Assembly (NCBI GenBank): GCA_029876055.1
Contig: CM056875.1
Span: 8,085,001 to 8,149,000 of the forward strand
Direction: 5' to 3'
Length of the DNA: 64,000 bases
From: Madurella fahalii
Lineage: Eukaryota > Ascomycota > Sordariomycetes > Sordariales
The stretch's first letter is position 1; the number at the start of each line of letters is the position of its first letter. A model generated the notes under the pieces. That model had not been told where the DNA came from and did no database searches. It saw only the letters and a program-made list of their open reading frames with translations. Below, in pieces: positions 47,301 through 57,957 of this stretch. Both the position numbers and the translations under genes were made by a program.

Positions 47301-48215
47301 CGTAGTAACCTTCGTCATAGGACATATGAGATCCATGTCTAGGGACGGTTGAGCGGTGCGGCGGCGGCGGAGGAGGAGGGGGAGAATCGCCGCCTCCCAT
47401 GCGGGACGGCGGCCGGTGTGGACCTACTTGGTCCAGGCTTAAGTGGTATGCGTGCTGGCGAGGCTGTGGTGGTCGGTAAGGTCTGTATGACGGCGTTGGA
47501 GATGGCCCCCTGGAGCTAGCACTAGGAACTCGCGAAGGGGAGGGAACGTGTGATGGGGAATGCTCTCGAGGAACCAGCGCACTCGGAATTCCTACGGGAG
47601 ATGAATCTCGTGGGACAAGCGGGCTGGGAATTCGCGACGGGGATGGCTCTCGTCCGGCAAATGCGCTGGGAGCCCGCGCAGGGGACGGTTCTCGCCCGGC
47701 ATGGCCGCTGGGAGCTGCGCTGGCATTATCCAAAGAGTTCACAGAAGGCTCGCGCTGCCGGAATGAGCCGTCCTTGTACGTCTCTGGAATCTTGGCCGTT
47801 GTGTAATGCGGCGCTTTGGCATAGGCCTCGAAGGGCTTGCGGAAGGTCTTGGATTTTTGAGGGGTGGTCTTGGGGCTGGGCGTGGTGCTGTTGGGCATCG
47901 GGCTGGTGGATCTGCTGGTCGGACGGAAGTTGTCCGGCAGCATCTCAACGAAGTTGGAGGGAAACAACCCAACTGCTCTCCTGTCGCGCCACAGCCTGCC
48001 TGTCCACCACGAGCCGTCGCCTGCGTTGAGGCATTCAATGAGGTCGCCTTCGATGAAGCCGAGGTCTCGTTTGGACTGGAGGTGTGATGGGATCAGTACG
48101 AAAGCGGCGGCAACTCGGGAAGCACACAAAGTAAACAAACCTCTCCTCCCCACGAATACACTGCCCGAACCCAGCACGGGAAGCGGGTGGGCAGCGGCGG
48201 CGGTGCCGGAACCAT
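44330..48215 (-). CDS. CYK3: Cyk3-like cytokinesis protein: SH3 plus transglutaminase-like domain, one apparent frameshift
   Basis: Cyk3 acts at the contractile ring and septum during cytokinesis (family knowledge). The first exon is 48215-48141 (MVPAPPPLPTRFPCWV, RAVYSWGGE). Intron 48140-48076 follows, then an exon from 48075 that completes an SH3 domain (DLGFIEGDLIEC, WWTGRL, GLFPSNFVEML). A long disordered Ser/Pro-rich middle leads to the transglutaminase-like core: QICWEEDFDG, RACAEEYATLVLEMC near residue 823, SNHWWNAVLVDNEWRIMDC; Cys, His and Asp at the triad positions are all present. The frame changes near 47119-47131, next to runs of G on the coding strand. One added G gives GGGGKGLTPSPLREAMDDV and an unbroken 1273-residue protein. 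The alternative is an intron, because GGCTAAC and CTCTCAG follow, but the donors that fit the phase (about 47200) are poor and would cut out coding-like sequence. It is divergent from the GCK kinase. Confidence 0.88.
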
Positions 48216-49294
48216 CTTGCTCGTGAACGGATGTCGGATCGCTGTGCAGTCGCGGCTCGAATTGTCACCGGCTGAGGTTGAAGTGAGCTATGACGGCACC
48301 AGGCTCAAGAATCGCTCGCTCGGCAAGCAATTGTGGAGTTGCGAGACGGAGAGGGCCATCCAAGGCGAGATGAGCGACAGGGAGCCCGGTAGTCGCGATG
48401 GCGGTAGCAATTGATGGGGTGGCCTGGGTTCCCCCACAGTTCGTGAAGTGGGAATTTGGAAACGAGAGCAATCAACAGCTGGCGGACATTTTACAAGCCG
48501 GGATTGCAAGACGAAAGCCAGCTGCCGGGTGATGGCAAAGGGCCTATGCTTCTCCGCGAACCGCAGTTGCCAGGGGCAACCACGGCCAGCCCCCACTTGG
48601 GCCGATGGGAGCCAAGAGAGGGGTGTGAGGGTGCCACTGCATGCCGACCCAAGTGCCGGGCGCGATCTTCGATTGGCCCGAGCGGGCTGTCAGGGAGAAG
48701 CTGAGGCATGCGGTCCCTGATTTTTGGTTATTTTTTCTACTCAGAGACCGAGTTGCATCGCAGCAAGTCTGCGCTGTCCACTCTAGCCCGTACATAGCAT
48801 GTGTACAAGCTAGCCGCTCAACACTGGAACCTCCATGGAGGCTCTGTCAATTGCGTGAACACAAGGCATTTGAAGGCTTCAATCGCTCGTTTCAGTCTCG
48901 TTCAGCTGGACCGGGTGCCGAGCTGTGACAAAGCGCACGCCGGGACCAGGCTAGAGCCCCCCCACCACCTAGCTATCCAGAGTAAACAATGGCCCGTGCC
49001 CTTCATCCCAGCACCCGGACAACCAAGGCACCCGGCTACCTCGTTGAGTAGTGTAATAAGGCTGCGGGACCTGCGACAAGGCCGAGAGGTGGTTTTGGCC
49101 TCTGCTCTCAGCCAGGAACCCATCACCAACATCCTCGCCGCTCCCCTCCCGACTCCAGCGGCCGTCGAGCTTACGGAATTGCCTCCGCTCGGCAAACTGC
49201 TGCCCCTCTGCTTCCCCATCAACCCCCCACTGTTCGTCGCATGTTGTTGCCGGACCCGGATCTCACCACATCGGGACGAGTACGACATACAACA
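48216..49294. other. Divergent intergenic region: CYK3 and GCK kinase promoters
   Basis: 1.08 kb between two divergent starts, so it holds both promoters and leaders. No gene or clear repeat seen. Confidence 0.5.
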
Positions 49295-51553
49295 ATGGCC
49301 GACGAAGGGGTCGCAAGCCACTATCAGGTTCTGGAGGAACTCGGACGTGAGTCGCGATCGTGTGCAGAACTTTGCTAGTCTAGAGAGATGGGTTGATTGA
49401 CCATTGGCGCAGGCGGCAGCTTTGGCGTCGTGTACAAGGGCATTGAGAAGGCTACGGGGGAGACGGTCGCCATCAAGCACGTAAGCGCGCTTCGCATTGC
49501 CTGAGAATCACATTTCGGGGTGCTAATCTGCATCGCGACACAGATCGATCTTGAGTCGAGCGAGGATGATATCCAAGAAATCCAGCAGGAGATCTCGGTG
49601 CTCAGCACATGCGCCAGCAACTACGTCACGCAATACAAGGCGAGCTTCTTGCGCGGCCACAAGCTATGGATCGTCATGGAATATCTGGGCGGTGGATCCT
49701 GTCTCGACCTGGTACGTCTTCGTTGCGACGCTTCGCGATGCCCATTGCGGTCAGTGCTGACAACTGCGCAGCTCAAGCCAGGCGTCTTCAATGAAATCCA
49801 CATTGCCACCATCTGCCGCGAACTATTGCTAGGCCTGGAATACCTCCATGCCGAAGGCAAGATACACCGCGATATCAAGGCCGCTAATGTCTTATTATCC
49901 GAGGTCGGCAAGGTCAAGCTTGCAGACTTTGGCGTCGCCGCGCAGTTGACACACATGAAGTCGCAACGGAATACGTTTGTCGGCACGCCCTTTTGGATGG
50001 CACCCGAGGTCATCCAACAAGCTGGATATGACTTCAAGGCTGATATTTGGTCGCTGGGAATCACGGCCATTGAGCTGGCGCTTGGCGAACCTCCGCATGC
50101 CAGCACACATCCCATGAAGGTCCTCTTCCACATCCCAAAGAACCCTCCTCCGAGGCTCGAGGGCAAGTTCAGCAAGGAGTTCAAGGACTTTGTCGCACAG
50201 TGCCTGGTCAAGGATCCCGATTTCCGGCCAACAGCAAAGGACCTGCTCAGGCATCGCTTTATCCGGTCGGCGGGAAAGGTCGAGGCGCTTCAAGAACTGA
50301 TCCAGCGAAAGCGCATGTTCGACGCCAAGGCTGACTCTGTAAAACTCCCTGTATACTACCAGGAGACGCTCCACACCATCTCTCCCAAGGACGAGGCCGA
50401 CGAGTGGGTGTTTGACACAGTCAAGTCTGTTGCGCCAAAGAGAGGCACCGCCCGGTCGAGGAAGCCATCCTCTGTGTTTACGGTTGAGGATAGCATGCGC
50501 AAGCTGGATCTCGAGGACGGCCCTCTCCAGCCCACAACCCCGGGAACAGTCCGGAAATCAACAGTGCGGCGCCAGCCATCACACGCCACCCGTCAGAACT
50601 CTCTCCGCCGCCGCGTTTCCAACGGCTCCCCTCGCTCATCCCTCGCGCCAAAACGGCCCCTCCAACCAGATTTGTCCTTTGGCAACTCCGGTTCCACTAT
50701 GCGCCTCTTCCGCCGCGTGCCCTCTGACGGCTCAGGCCCGGGCTCCTTCGGCACCTCCTCCGACTTCTTCGCCAGCACTAACGAAAATCGTCCTCCTCCG
50801 GCCTATCATGCGCCGGTCGAGCCAAATAGCAAGGAGGCCATGCTCGGCCGCCGGTTGTACAACAAGGCCCTCGAGCCGTGTCTCGACGAGCTGCACGCGC
50901 AAACAGCCGCCTCGTCCAAGCGAGAGGCCCTGGCCAAGCTGTCCGACGCCTTCGCCTTCTTGGATGCGGTCGACCCTGAAGGGGCGTACCATCTCCTGCG
51001 CAATCTCGTGTCTGCCGTATCACAAGACACCAGACTCGGCACCGCTTTCTTGCCTCCCCCACCGCCGCAGCATCAACATCACAATCTGCATCACCACAAT
51101 CATCACCACCACCACCACCAGCACAAACCATCCCAAGACAACACCCCAGCGCAGGGAGGAGGAACGGTCGTCATCAAACCCTCCTCCTCTCGGCCCTCCA
51201 CCTCGTCGTCCTCTTCTGCAGCAGCAGCAGCAGCAGGAACACCCACCCCCGCCCCGCCAAGCCCCAGCAAACTCGTCATGTCCCAGGAGAACCCGCACCT
51301 CATGAGCCACCACCGCCGGCGCGGGAGCATGCTGCCCGACGCGCTCGGCATCGCGAGGTCTCCGTCGCCCGAGAAGGAGCGGGAGAGCCGGGAAAAGGAG
51401 AGGGAGCGGGAGCGGATCGCCCTGCTCGAGGCCAAGTTCCCCGGCCGCCCGGCCGTGCCGGGCATGGAGCACTGCAAGGCGCTGTCGGACCTGCTGTATG
51501 CGCGGTGGACCGACGGGCTGAGGGCGCGGTGGGGGGTTTTGGCGGGGGCGTAG
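49295..51553 (+). CDS. Ste20-type germinal-centre kinase (GCK III, MST3/STK24-like)
   Basis: Exons 49295-49346, 49413-49480, 49544-49711 and 49772-51553 give 689 residues. The N-terminal kinase is complete: glycine loop GRGSFGVVYKG, Lys39 in VAIKH, HRDIKAAN with Asp130, DFG at 148-150, and the GCK activation-loop motif VGTPFWMAPEV at 167-177. These kinases act in septation and polarity networks and with STRIPAK in fungi (family knowledge). After residue 265 the protein is mostly disordered, with basic Ser/Thr-rich parts (RKSTVRRQPSHATRQNSLRR), a short helical block (KEAMLGRRLYNKALEPCLDEL), a His/Gln-rich run near 51070-51125, a Ser/Ala run and a charged EKERESREKERERER stretch. The C-terminus ends in a helix (LSDLLYARWTDGLRARWGVL). 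The GCK class is clear. Whether it matches MST-1, KIN3 or another named member I cannot settle, so no symbol is given. Confidence 0.93.
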
Positions 51554-52204
51554 TTCGCTTAGGTAGAACAATAATTCGGAGAAGGGGTTTGGTGGTGCTT
51601 GATGAGCATGTTCATGTTTGGTAAAGCCGGTTTTGATTGCGGGTTTTTCTGGCGTGGGTTTGGCGAATGGGCTGGGTTTGAATGGATGTGCGCTGGATCG
51701 GCAGAGGTCACTTTGTCGGATGGATCGTAATGCTGGCGGCGGGTTAGGGGATGTTTTCCGGTCCTGGGCTTGTGGCGTTGCCAGCACGGAAGGCCGGCTG
51801 GCTATCCATGCCTTTGTGCTCACGGCCCCTGACTTCCACTTTCGTTTCCACTTTTCGGGATTGTGGGTTTTCTTTTTGGGCGACGGAGCATGGCTTAGGA
51901 GCTTTTGCATTTCACCGAGCATCAGATTGGTATCCCTAGGCAGAACTAGACACGTGTGTATCGAGTAATGTACAGCCGCATGTCCGGGGACCCTGCTTCA
52001 AGGGGCCAAATATCATCCTATCGTACAGTGAATCCATCCTGTTGCTGCTCTATTTCGGGACATGTCTCATTAACCCACGTTATAACCAGTGGGACAGCCT
52101 CCTGTTGTATGTTTACCTGACCTACGCCGTGGTATCTCCGATCCTGAACATTGCCGTCCCATCGTTCTCGTACAATACATTGTTCTATCCCGTCCATACG
52201 CTAT
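51554..52204. other. Intergenic region between converging GCK kinase and RAI1 genes
   Basis: 650 bases holding the two 3' ends. A hydrophobic-looking plus-strand reading near 52042-52395 is partly antisense to the RAI1 tail and is not called. Confidence 0.5.
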
Positions 52205-53856
52205 TCATGCAGCCGAACCGGATGCTGATGCTGGTTCTGCGGCTGGTCCTGGCTCTGGTTCCCGCTCTAATCCTCGCTGCCGTGACCGCGATCGTGACCG
52301 TGACCTTGATCGCGATTTGTTCTGTGGGCTTTTGGGTGATTTCGGTTGTGGCTGTGGGGGTGATAGTTCTTGTTTTGCCTTCTTCGCCTGGATGAGTCCG
52401 AGCTGGATCCGCCAGTTCATAAAGCCGTCTGTGATGATCTCGCCATGTCCCACCTCCTCAACCCGGAAGAGCTCGATCTGGTTTGATCCTTCGGCTCGTC
52501 GGATCCTCCAGACGCCTTCGTCTCTGAGGGTCAGGCGGAGCCCTATGCAATCGTTAGCCACTGGTGTGCGGCACGGAAAGGCGGAAGGAAAGGGCTTACA
52601 CTCCAGGAACTTTGTGGTGAATGAGATGCAGACATTTCCGTCCCACTTCACCCTGCCTCGGCTCTGAACATCATAAGGGATCTTCATGGTCTCGAGCTCC
52701 TTGACGCTTGTGAGTATGCCGTCCCGAGACCTGAAACCGACAATGATTTTTGGCACGCCGAGGAGAAACGACTGGATCCAGAACTTCATGAGCTTCCGGT
52801 CAAACCTCACTTGATCGGATGGGTGATTGATTTCGGCGCTCGTCTTGAGCTCAACCCAGTTGATGGGAGCTCCTGGTGTCTCGGGTTTGGCATCCCAAAC
52901 TGCGTGGGGTCAGCATCGCTGCCAGCCAAGTGAGCAGACTGAAGTTAGAGAAAGGAGGCATACTCGCGTCAACCTCACCCCCGAGACAGACTATCATGTT
53001 GCCGAACCCTGTCCGGACGACCGAGCAGTACTGCTCCTTGTTATTGACGATCTCCTCATCGCGGTGCTCGATATAGTCTCTTGATGTCTCTCCCCACGGC
53101 CGTGGCATTGTGCAGAGCGTCTCGAACTTGTACCCTGCAGCGATGTTAGTCTGTAATGTTACGGCTACCATACTTGGCAGAACGTACCCCAGTATTGGTA
53201 CATTGCCTGTTTGTAGGGTTGGCGATTGGGTTGGGGGTCTTCAGCCCCCCTCTTCTTAAGTTTGAATTCATTGTTCTCTTCAATGAAGCTTTCGAATCCG
53301 TCAGCACGAGGGCATCAACTCAAAGACAGTATAGCGGTCGCGGCTTACATGCAATTCCGGTAGAGGGTAGCGTTCATCTCGAACCTAGACGAAACAGCAG
53401 GAAAAAATTCAGCATGTGATCCCGAGAAGAATAATAACAGAGATGCAGCTCCCTTACGGCTCGTTGTCATAAGGTGCGGCCATGATCTAGATGACGGTGT
53501 CAACCAAGGCGCTATGCGTAGATGTGTTTCTGTGAATGTACCTTGGTCATCATGCCCCTCCATGTGACAATGTGAGCATCAATCGCTTCATTTGTCGCCT
53601 GCTCATGCATCATCAGGGTTTTGAGGAGGCCGTGCAAGTGTTCGTCGGTGGTGTCATCATGTCTGATGAATTTGTCGTAGCCCTTTTTCAGGTCCGTGCC
53701 GAGATACGGCGGGTAGTACCATTTCAGAGACTTGTCGCCCAAGCACCACTTGTGATTCTCGTCATATGAAAAGCAGGCAAACTCCTTAGGCCGCTTGACG
53801 GGTTCACTGATGCCAGCGTACCGCGACGGGGCAAAGATTGGAAAACTCGCCGCCAT
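52205..53856 (-). CDS. RAI1: Rai1/DXO decapping nuclease, with one apparent frameshift and an RS-rich tail
   Basis: Rai1/DXO proteins remove incomplete mRNA caps and partner the exonuclease Rat1 in the nucleus (family knowledge). Exons: 53856-53542, 53486-53458, 53384-53349, 53288-53188, 53134-52964, 52900-52600 and 52542-52205. Motifs: KRPKEFACFSYDE near the start, GYKFE, EQYCSVVRTGFG, GGEVDAIWD and the WVELKT metal-binding core, then KFWIQSFLLGVPKIIVGFR. The exons sum to 1291, one over a multiple of three: between API and WVELKT the coding strand reads ATC-AAA-CTG-GGT-TGA (about 52858-52862), where ATC-AAC-TGG-GTT-GAG would give INWVEL. Removing one A restores a 429-residue protein. The C-terminal tail has KSRSRSRSRSRSRQRG followed by a Pro/Glu/Ala-rich end, which I do not recall as a family feature. 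The start at 53856 is chosen by likeness to the family; an in-frame ATG at 53901 would add 15 residues. Confidence 0.9.
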
Positions 53857-54644
53857 TGCGCCGATAGAACGTATTCTGGCTGGCTGCGTTAGCACCCTCA
53901 TCCCCCGCTGCGTCCAAGTACAGAGCCGCTCCGGACGCTTGCCTGCATCAGTACAGAATCCGAGGCTACCTTGAGGGCGTTTGGCACTGAGCGTTGCGAC
54001 TCGAACGAGATGCGATGCTTGGCATCAGTTCGCGCCTGGCGGAATGTGGGGCAGAGAAGAATTGGCAGGGATGGGATGTTGCGGGGGATCCCGGTCTTTG
54101 CAAGTACTGTACACGTACAGTACTAAATGCTGTACTTGGTATGTGCAAAGGTTACCGTTCAAGCCCAGCCAGACTTGGACAGTTTCCGGACTTCAGTAAA
54201 TGCATCTTTGGAATACAAGTATCTGAGATGTCCCGCAAAAGTGCATCTGAGACTTGTTAGGTTTCTTGAAGCAAACACTAGATGCCAAATCCAGACTCCC
54301 TTGCCCCATAGCGAGATGCAGTGATACCCGTACTGTATGTAATCAGTACAGATGCCCATGCCCCTGGCAGCCATGCCAGTGCAGGTGGATCAGGCCCCAA
54401 ACTGCAGCACGCCGCAGCGCATCATCTTCAGCGAGAACCGAGAGCCCGCTTCGAAACCCCAACCAAGCAACCACTCTTCACAGCCCGTGAATAAACCCCG
54501 AGCTCAAACCCAGCGAGCTTGAAGATTCTGCGTCTACGATCGGGCTTGGCTGCATAATATTCACAGATCACAAGCCAATCGTCAAACCGAGACCGAGAAT
54601 GAAGAGCAATTCCGTCCGATAGCGTCCCGCGCACCGAATCTACC
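53857..54644. other. Divergent intergenic region: RAI1 and SEC8 promoters
   Basis: 788 bases between divergent starts. A small cluster of GTACTGTAC/CAGTACT-type sequence lies at 54105-54136 and again near 54330-54350. No gene seen. Confidence 0.5.
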
Positions 54645-57600
54645 ATGTCCAGCAGATACGGCCAGGCGTACCGCAACGGCGGCTACGGCAACCTCAACCC
54701 CCAGGACGATGAGTACGATCCGTACGGGGAGGGTTATGGCAGTGACCGCAATGCGGCCCCGCTCCGGCAGGCGAATCCTCGACCATCTCCGGCCGCTCGC
54801 AATGCGCCCCCGCCGCGCTCCGCCCAGCGCTCTCAGGAGACCAACGCCGAGCGCGAGATGGCCAAGGTCCTCGAGCTGATCAAACAAGAATGGCCCGCCA
54901 TGTGCGAGAATGACTGCATCCCCGTCCAACTGGCCCTACAACTGCTTGACACCAGCTCCGTTGGCCGCGCCCACGAGTACCGCAATTTCCAGCGGACACA
55001 CCAGTACCTGCAGGACTCACTCAAGAAGATCGTACATGAGTACCACCAGGGCTTCAACAGCTCCATCGGCACATTCCACAAGATTCAGGGGAGCATACAG
55101 ACGTCGCAGAAGAAGGTGCGCGCTCTCAAAGAGTCTCTAGCCGCCTCCAAGACGGCCCTATGCACCACGGATCCGGAGCTCAAGAAACTACACGCAACAT
55201 CGCGCATGTACGAGGAAGTGCTGCAAACCCTGAACGAGCTAGACGACCTGCGCACCGTGCCCGATCAGCTCGAGGCCAGGATATCCGAGAAACGGTTCCT
55301 CACCGCCGTTGAAGTCCTGCAGAATGCGCTGCGGAAGCTGACGAGGCCCGAGCTGGATGGCATCGGCGCTTTGAGTGATCTGCGCAGCTATCTGGTGAAC
55401 CAAGAGACAGCCCTTCTAGACATTCTGGTGGAGGAGTTGCACGAGCATCTCTATCTCAAGTCGCCCTACTGCCAGGAGCGGTGGCAGAACCTAGCAAAAA
55501 GCCAGGGCGCTCTCAACGAGGCCTTCAAGGACTCCCCCGCCGTAGCGCCTTTTCACGCCGTCCTAGACACGATTGATTGGGACCGATCGGTTGCAGAAGA
55601 TCCCCACAAGAATCCCGAGGCGGACACCTTCTACTATGTGACACTGTTGGTTGAGGCGTTGAACAAATTAGGGAGGTTGGAATCTGCTGTCGACACGTTG
55701 AAGCAGAGGCTCCCTGTCGAGTTGTTTGCGGTTGTAAACGAGACCATAAACGACATCGATCAGAAGCATCCGAGTTCGCTGAGAGGCGGTTCGCACGGCT
55801 CCCATGGGCTCCACATATACGGGCAGCGCGAAACGCGGATGCGGGCAGATGTCATATACGATCTGCTATGGACGCTTTACGGCAAGTTCGAGGCCATTGC
55901 TGAGGGCCACCGTGTGTTCCACGAGTCGATCAAAGCGTTGATCCGCCGTGAAGGGGCGGGCAATAACATCGCGCTACTCGGCAGCTTCAAGGAACTCTGG
56001 AACTTGTACCAAAACGAGATCCGCTCGCTCTTGCACAACTATGTCACAACGGATGCCGACGTCTACCAGTTCCGCTCGAACCCTAGGCCAGGAGCCGGGC
56101 TGAACGGGAAAGCGGATACCTCGCGAGAGCACCTCTTCAAGTTCGCCGAGGCCGATGCCAAGTCGACAGAGATGACGACTGAGTACGAGGCGTTGGATAG
56201 CATCATTCGGGCCGCAGTCCCCGGGTTGACCTCCAACACGCGGAAGGGGCCTGACAAGAAGACCGCCCTAGTCATCCCCCGATCCGACCCCGCAGCTTCT
56301 AGGAAGAGCACCAACTACAGTAACAATCAGCAAGGAAGCGGAACGTACAAGTCTCTCGTGGAACCCAGCGTCTTCAACATGAGCCTGCTCCTGCCACCCA
56401 CGCTTGTCTTTCTTCAACGGCTGAAAAGCATTGTCCCGCCTGGGTCTGATCTGGCCACAAGCACGTTGACGACGTTCCTAGACAACTTCCTCGTCAACGT
56501 CTTCCAACCCCAGCTCGACGAGACACTTGGCAAACTCAGCGACACAGTTTTCGGCGAGGCAGATGCCTTCCTCCAGGACCCAGATTGGGCCAACGTGGCA
56601 AAGCGGCCGGTCTTCAAGGGGGCTACTGCCTTCTTCACCATTGTGACCGCCTTTTGCAGGATGCTGGGAACGATCCCGCACGACCAGGCGCTGAGCTCAC
56701 TCATCATCACGCAGATGCTCAGATACTACGACAGGTGCTTCAACTGGTACAAGGCTCTCGTGACCAAGACACAGGAAGAAGCTTCAAACACCCAGGAACT
56801 GCGGGCATCTGCCGTCATGGCGCTCGAGCCTAGCGAGATCCACGAGACCTTGAAGAAACTGTGGGAAGCAGAGACGCCGGACCTCGAGCTTATCGAGAAG
56901 GAAGCCAATTTGCTCATCGCGCAGACCAAAGAAAAGAAGCTCGAGGCCAGCGACATCATCCAGGACCGCGAGACCATCTCGTCGCTCTGCCTTCTGTACA
57001 CAAGCATGAAGTGGCTGTCCGTAAAAGTTCTCGGCCTGCGGCACATCACGAGAAACGAGACAGATTCGTCGCGGTCAAACCTACCCAAGCCAGAGAAGAA
57101 GCGCTGGACGCTGCTCAACGACCCTAGCAAGGCCACAGCAGAGGACGGTCCTGTCTACCTCCCCATGACGCAGGAGACAGTTCAGTACGTATCCTGGGTC
57201 CCTTCATCCTCCCCTTGTTCGCAAACCGCCCCCTTTTCACTCCCCGTTTTTACTAACCTTTTCCGCCCACAGATCCTTCGACAGCATCCTAACATCCTAC
57301 TCCGAACTCGCGTCGGTCGCCCTACGCACTCTCCACATCGAGATCCGCTGCCGCATCGCGCAGTCGCTGCACACGGCGCTCTCCCCGCACGTCACGGCGC
57401 CGTACCTGCTCGACCAGGTCGTCGACGAGCCGGACCCGGAGATCCTCGCGCTCAACTCGGAGCTCGTGGCGTTCGACGAGACGGCGGCGCGCTTCCTGCG
57501 CGAGCGCGAGGCCGCCTACGTCCGCACCGGCCTAGCCCTGCTCGTCAACGCCTTCCTCATCGCCAACGCGCCCATGGTCGCGCCCATGAACGCCAAGGGC

Positions 57601-57957
57601 TGCGGCCGGATGCAGCTGAACATCTTGGTGCTGCAGCAGAACCTCAAGAACATCGAGGCCGCGGGCGTCGACCTGCACCGGGCGGCGCGGTACTTTGAGC
57701 TGTTCACGCTCGGCCCGGACGAGATCGTCAAGAAGGCGAGGGAGGACAGCGAGGCGGCGAGGACGCCCGCGGAGAAGGGCGATGGGGCCGGGACGAGGGA
57801 TGGGGATAGCAGGTTCACGTATGACGAGCTCAAGGCGTTGTTGGAGCTGTGCTATAGTGAGCAGCTGGCGGATCCGGAGAGGGGGGTGGCAGCCGCTGCG
57901 AGGAGGCAGATGGCGGATAAGTTGTTGGCGTTGAGCGAGTATATGTGGCAGAGTTGA
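54645..57957 (+). CDS. SEC8: Exocyst subunit Sec8
   Basis: Sec8 is a core subunit of the exocyst, which tethers secretory vesicles at sites of polar growth (family knowledge). Exons 54645-57184 and 57273-57957 give 1074 residues; the intron has branch TACTAAC and acceptor CACAG and joins QETVQ to SFDSILTSY. After a short disordered start come the Sec8 N-terminal helices (EMAKVLELIKQEWPAM, CIPVQLALQLLDTSSVG, SLKKIVHEYHQGFNSSIGTF, KVRALKESLAASKTAL). Long helical rods follow, and the C-terminal half has MNAKGCGRMQLNILVLQQNL, close to a conserved Sec8 stretch. The size and unbroken frame indicate a working gene. It is divergent from RAI1. Confidence 0.96.

Noticed and set aside
52042..52395. Hydrophobic plus-strand frame that looks like a membrane protein
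   Set aside because: Its second half is antisense to the RS-rich tail of RAI1, and no family signature is present.
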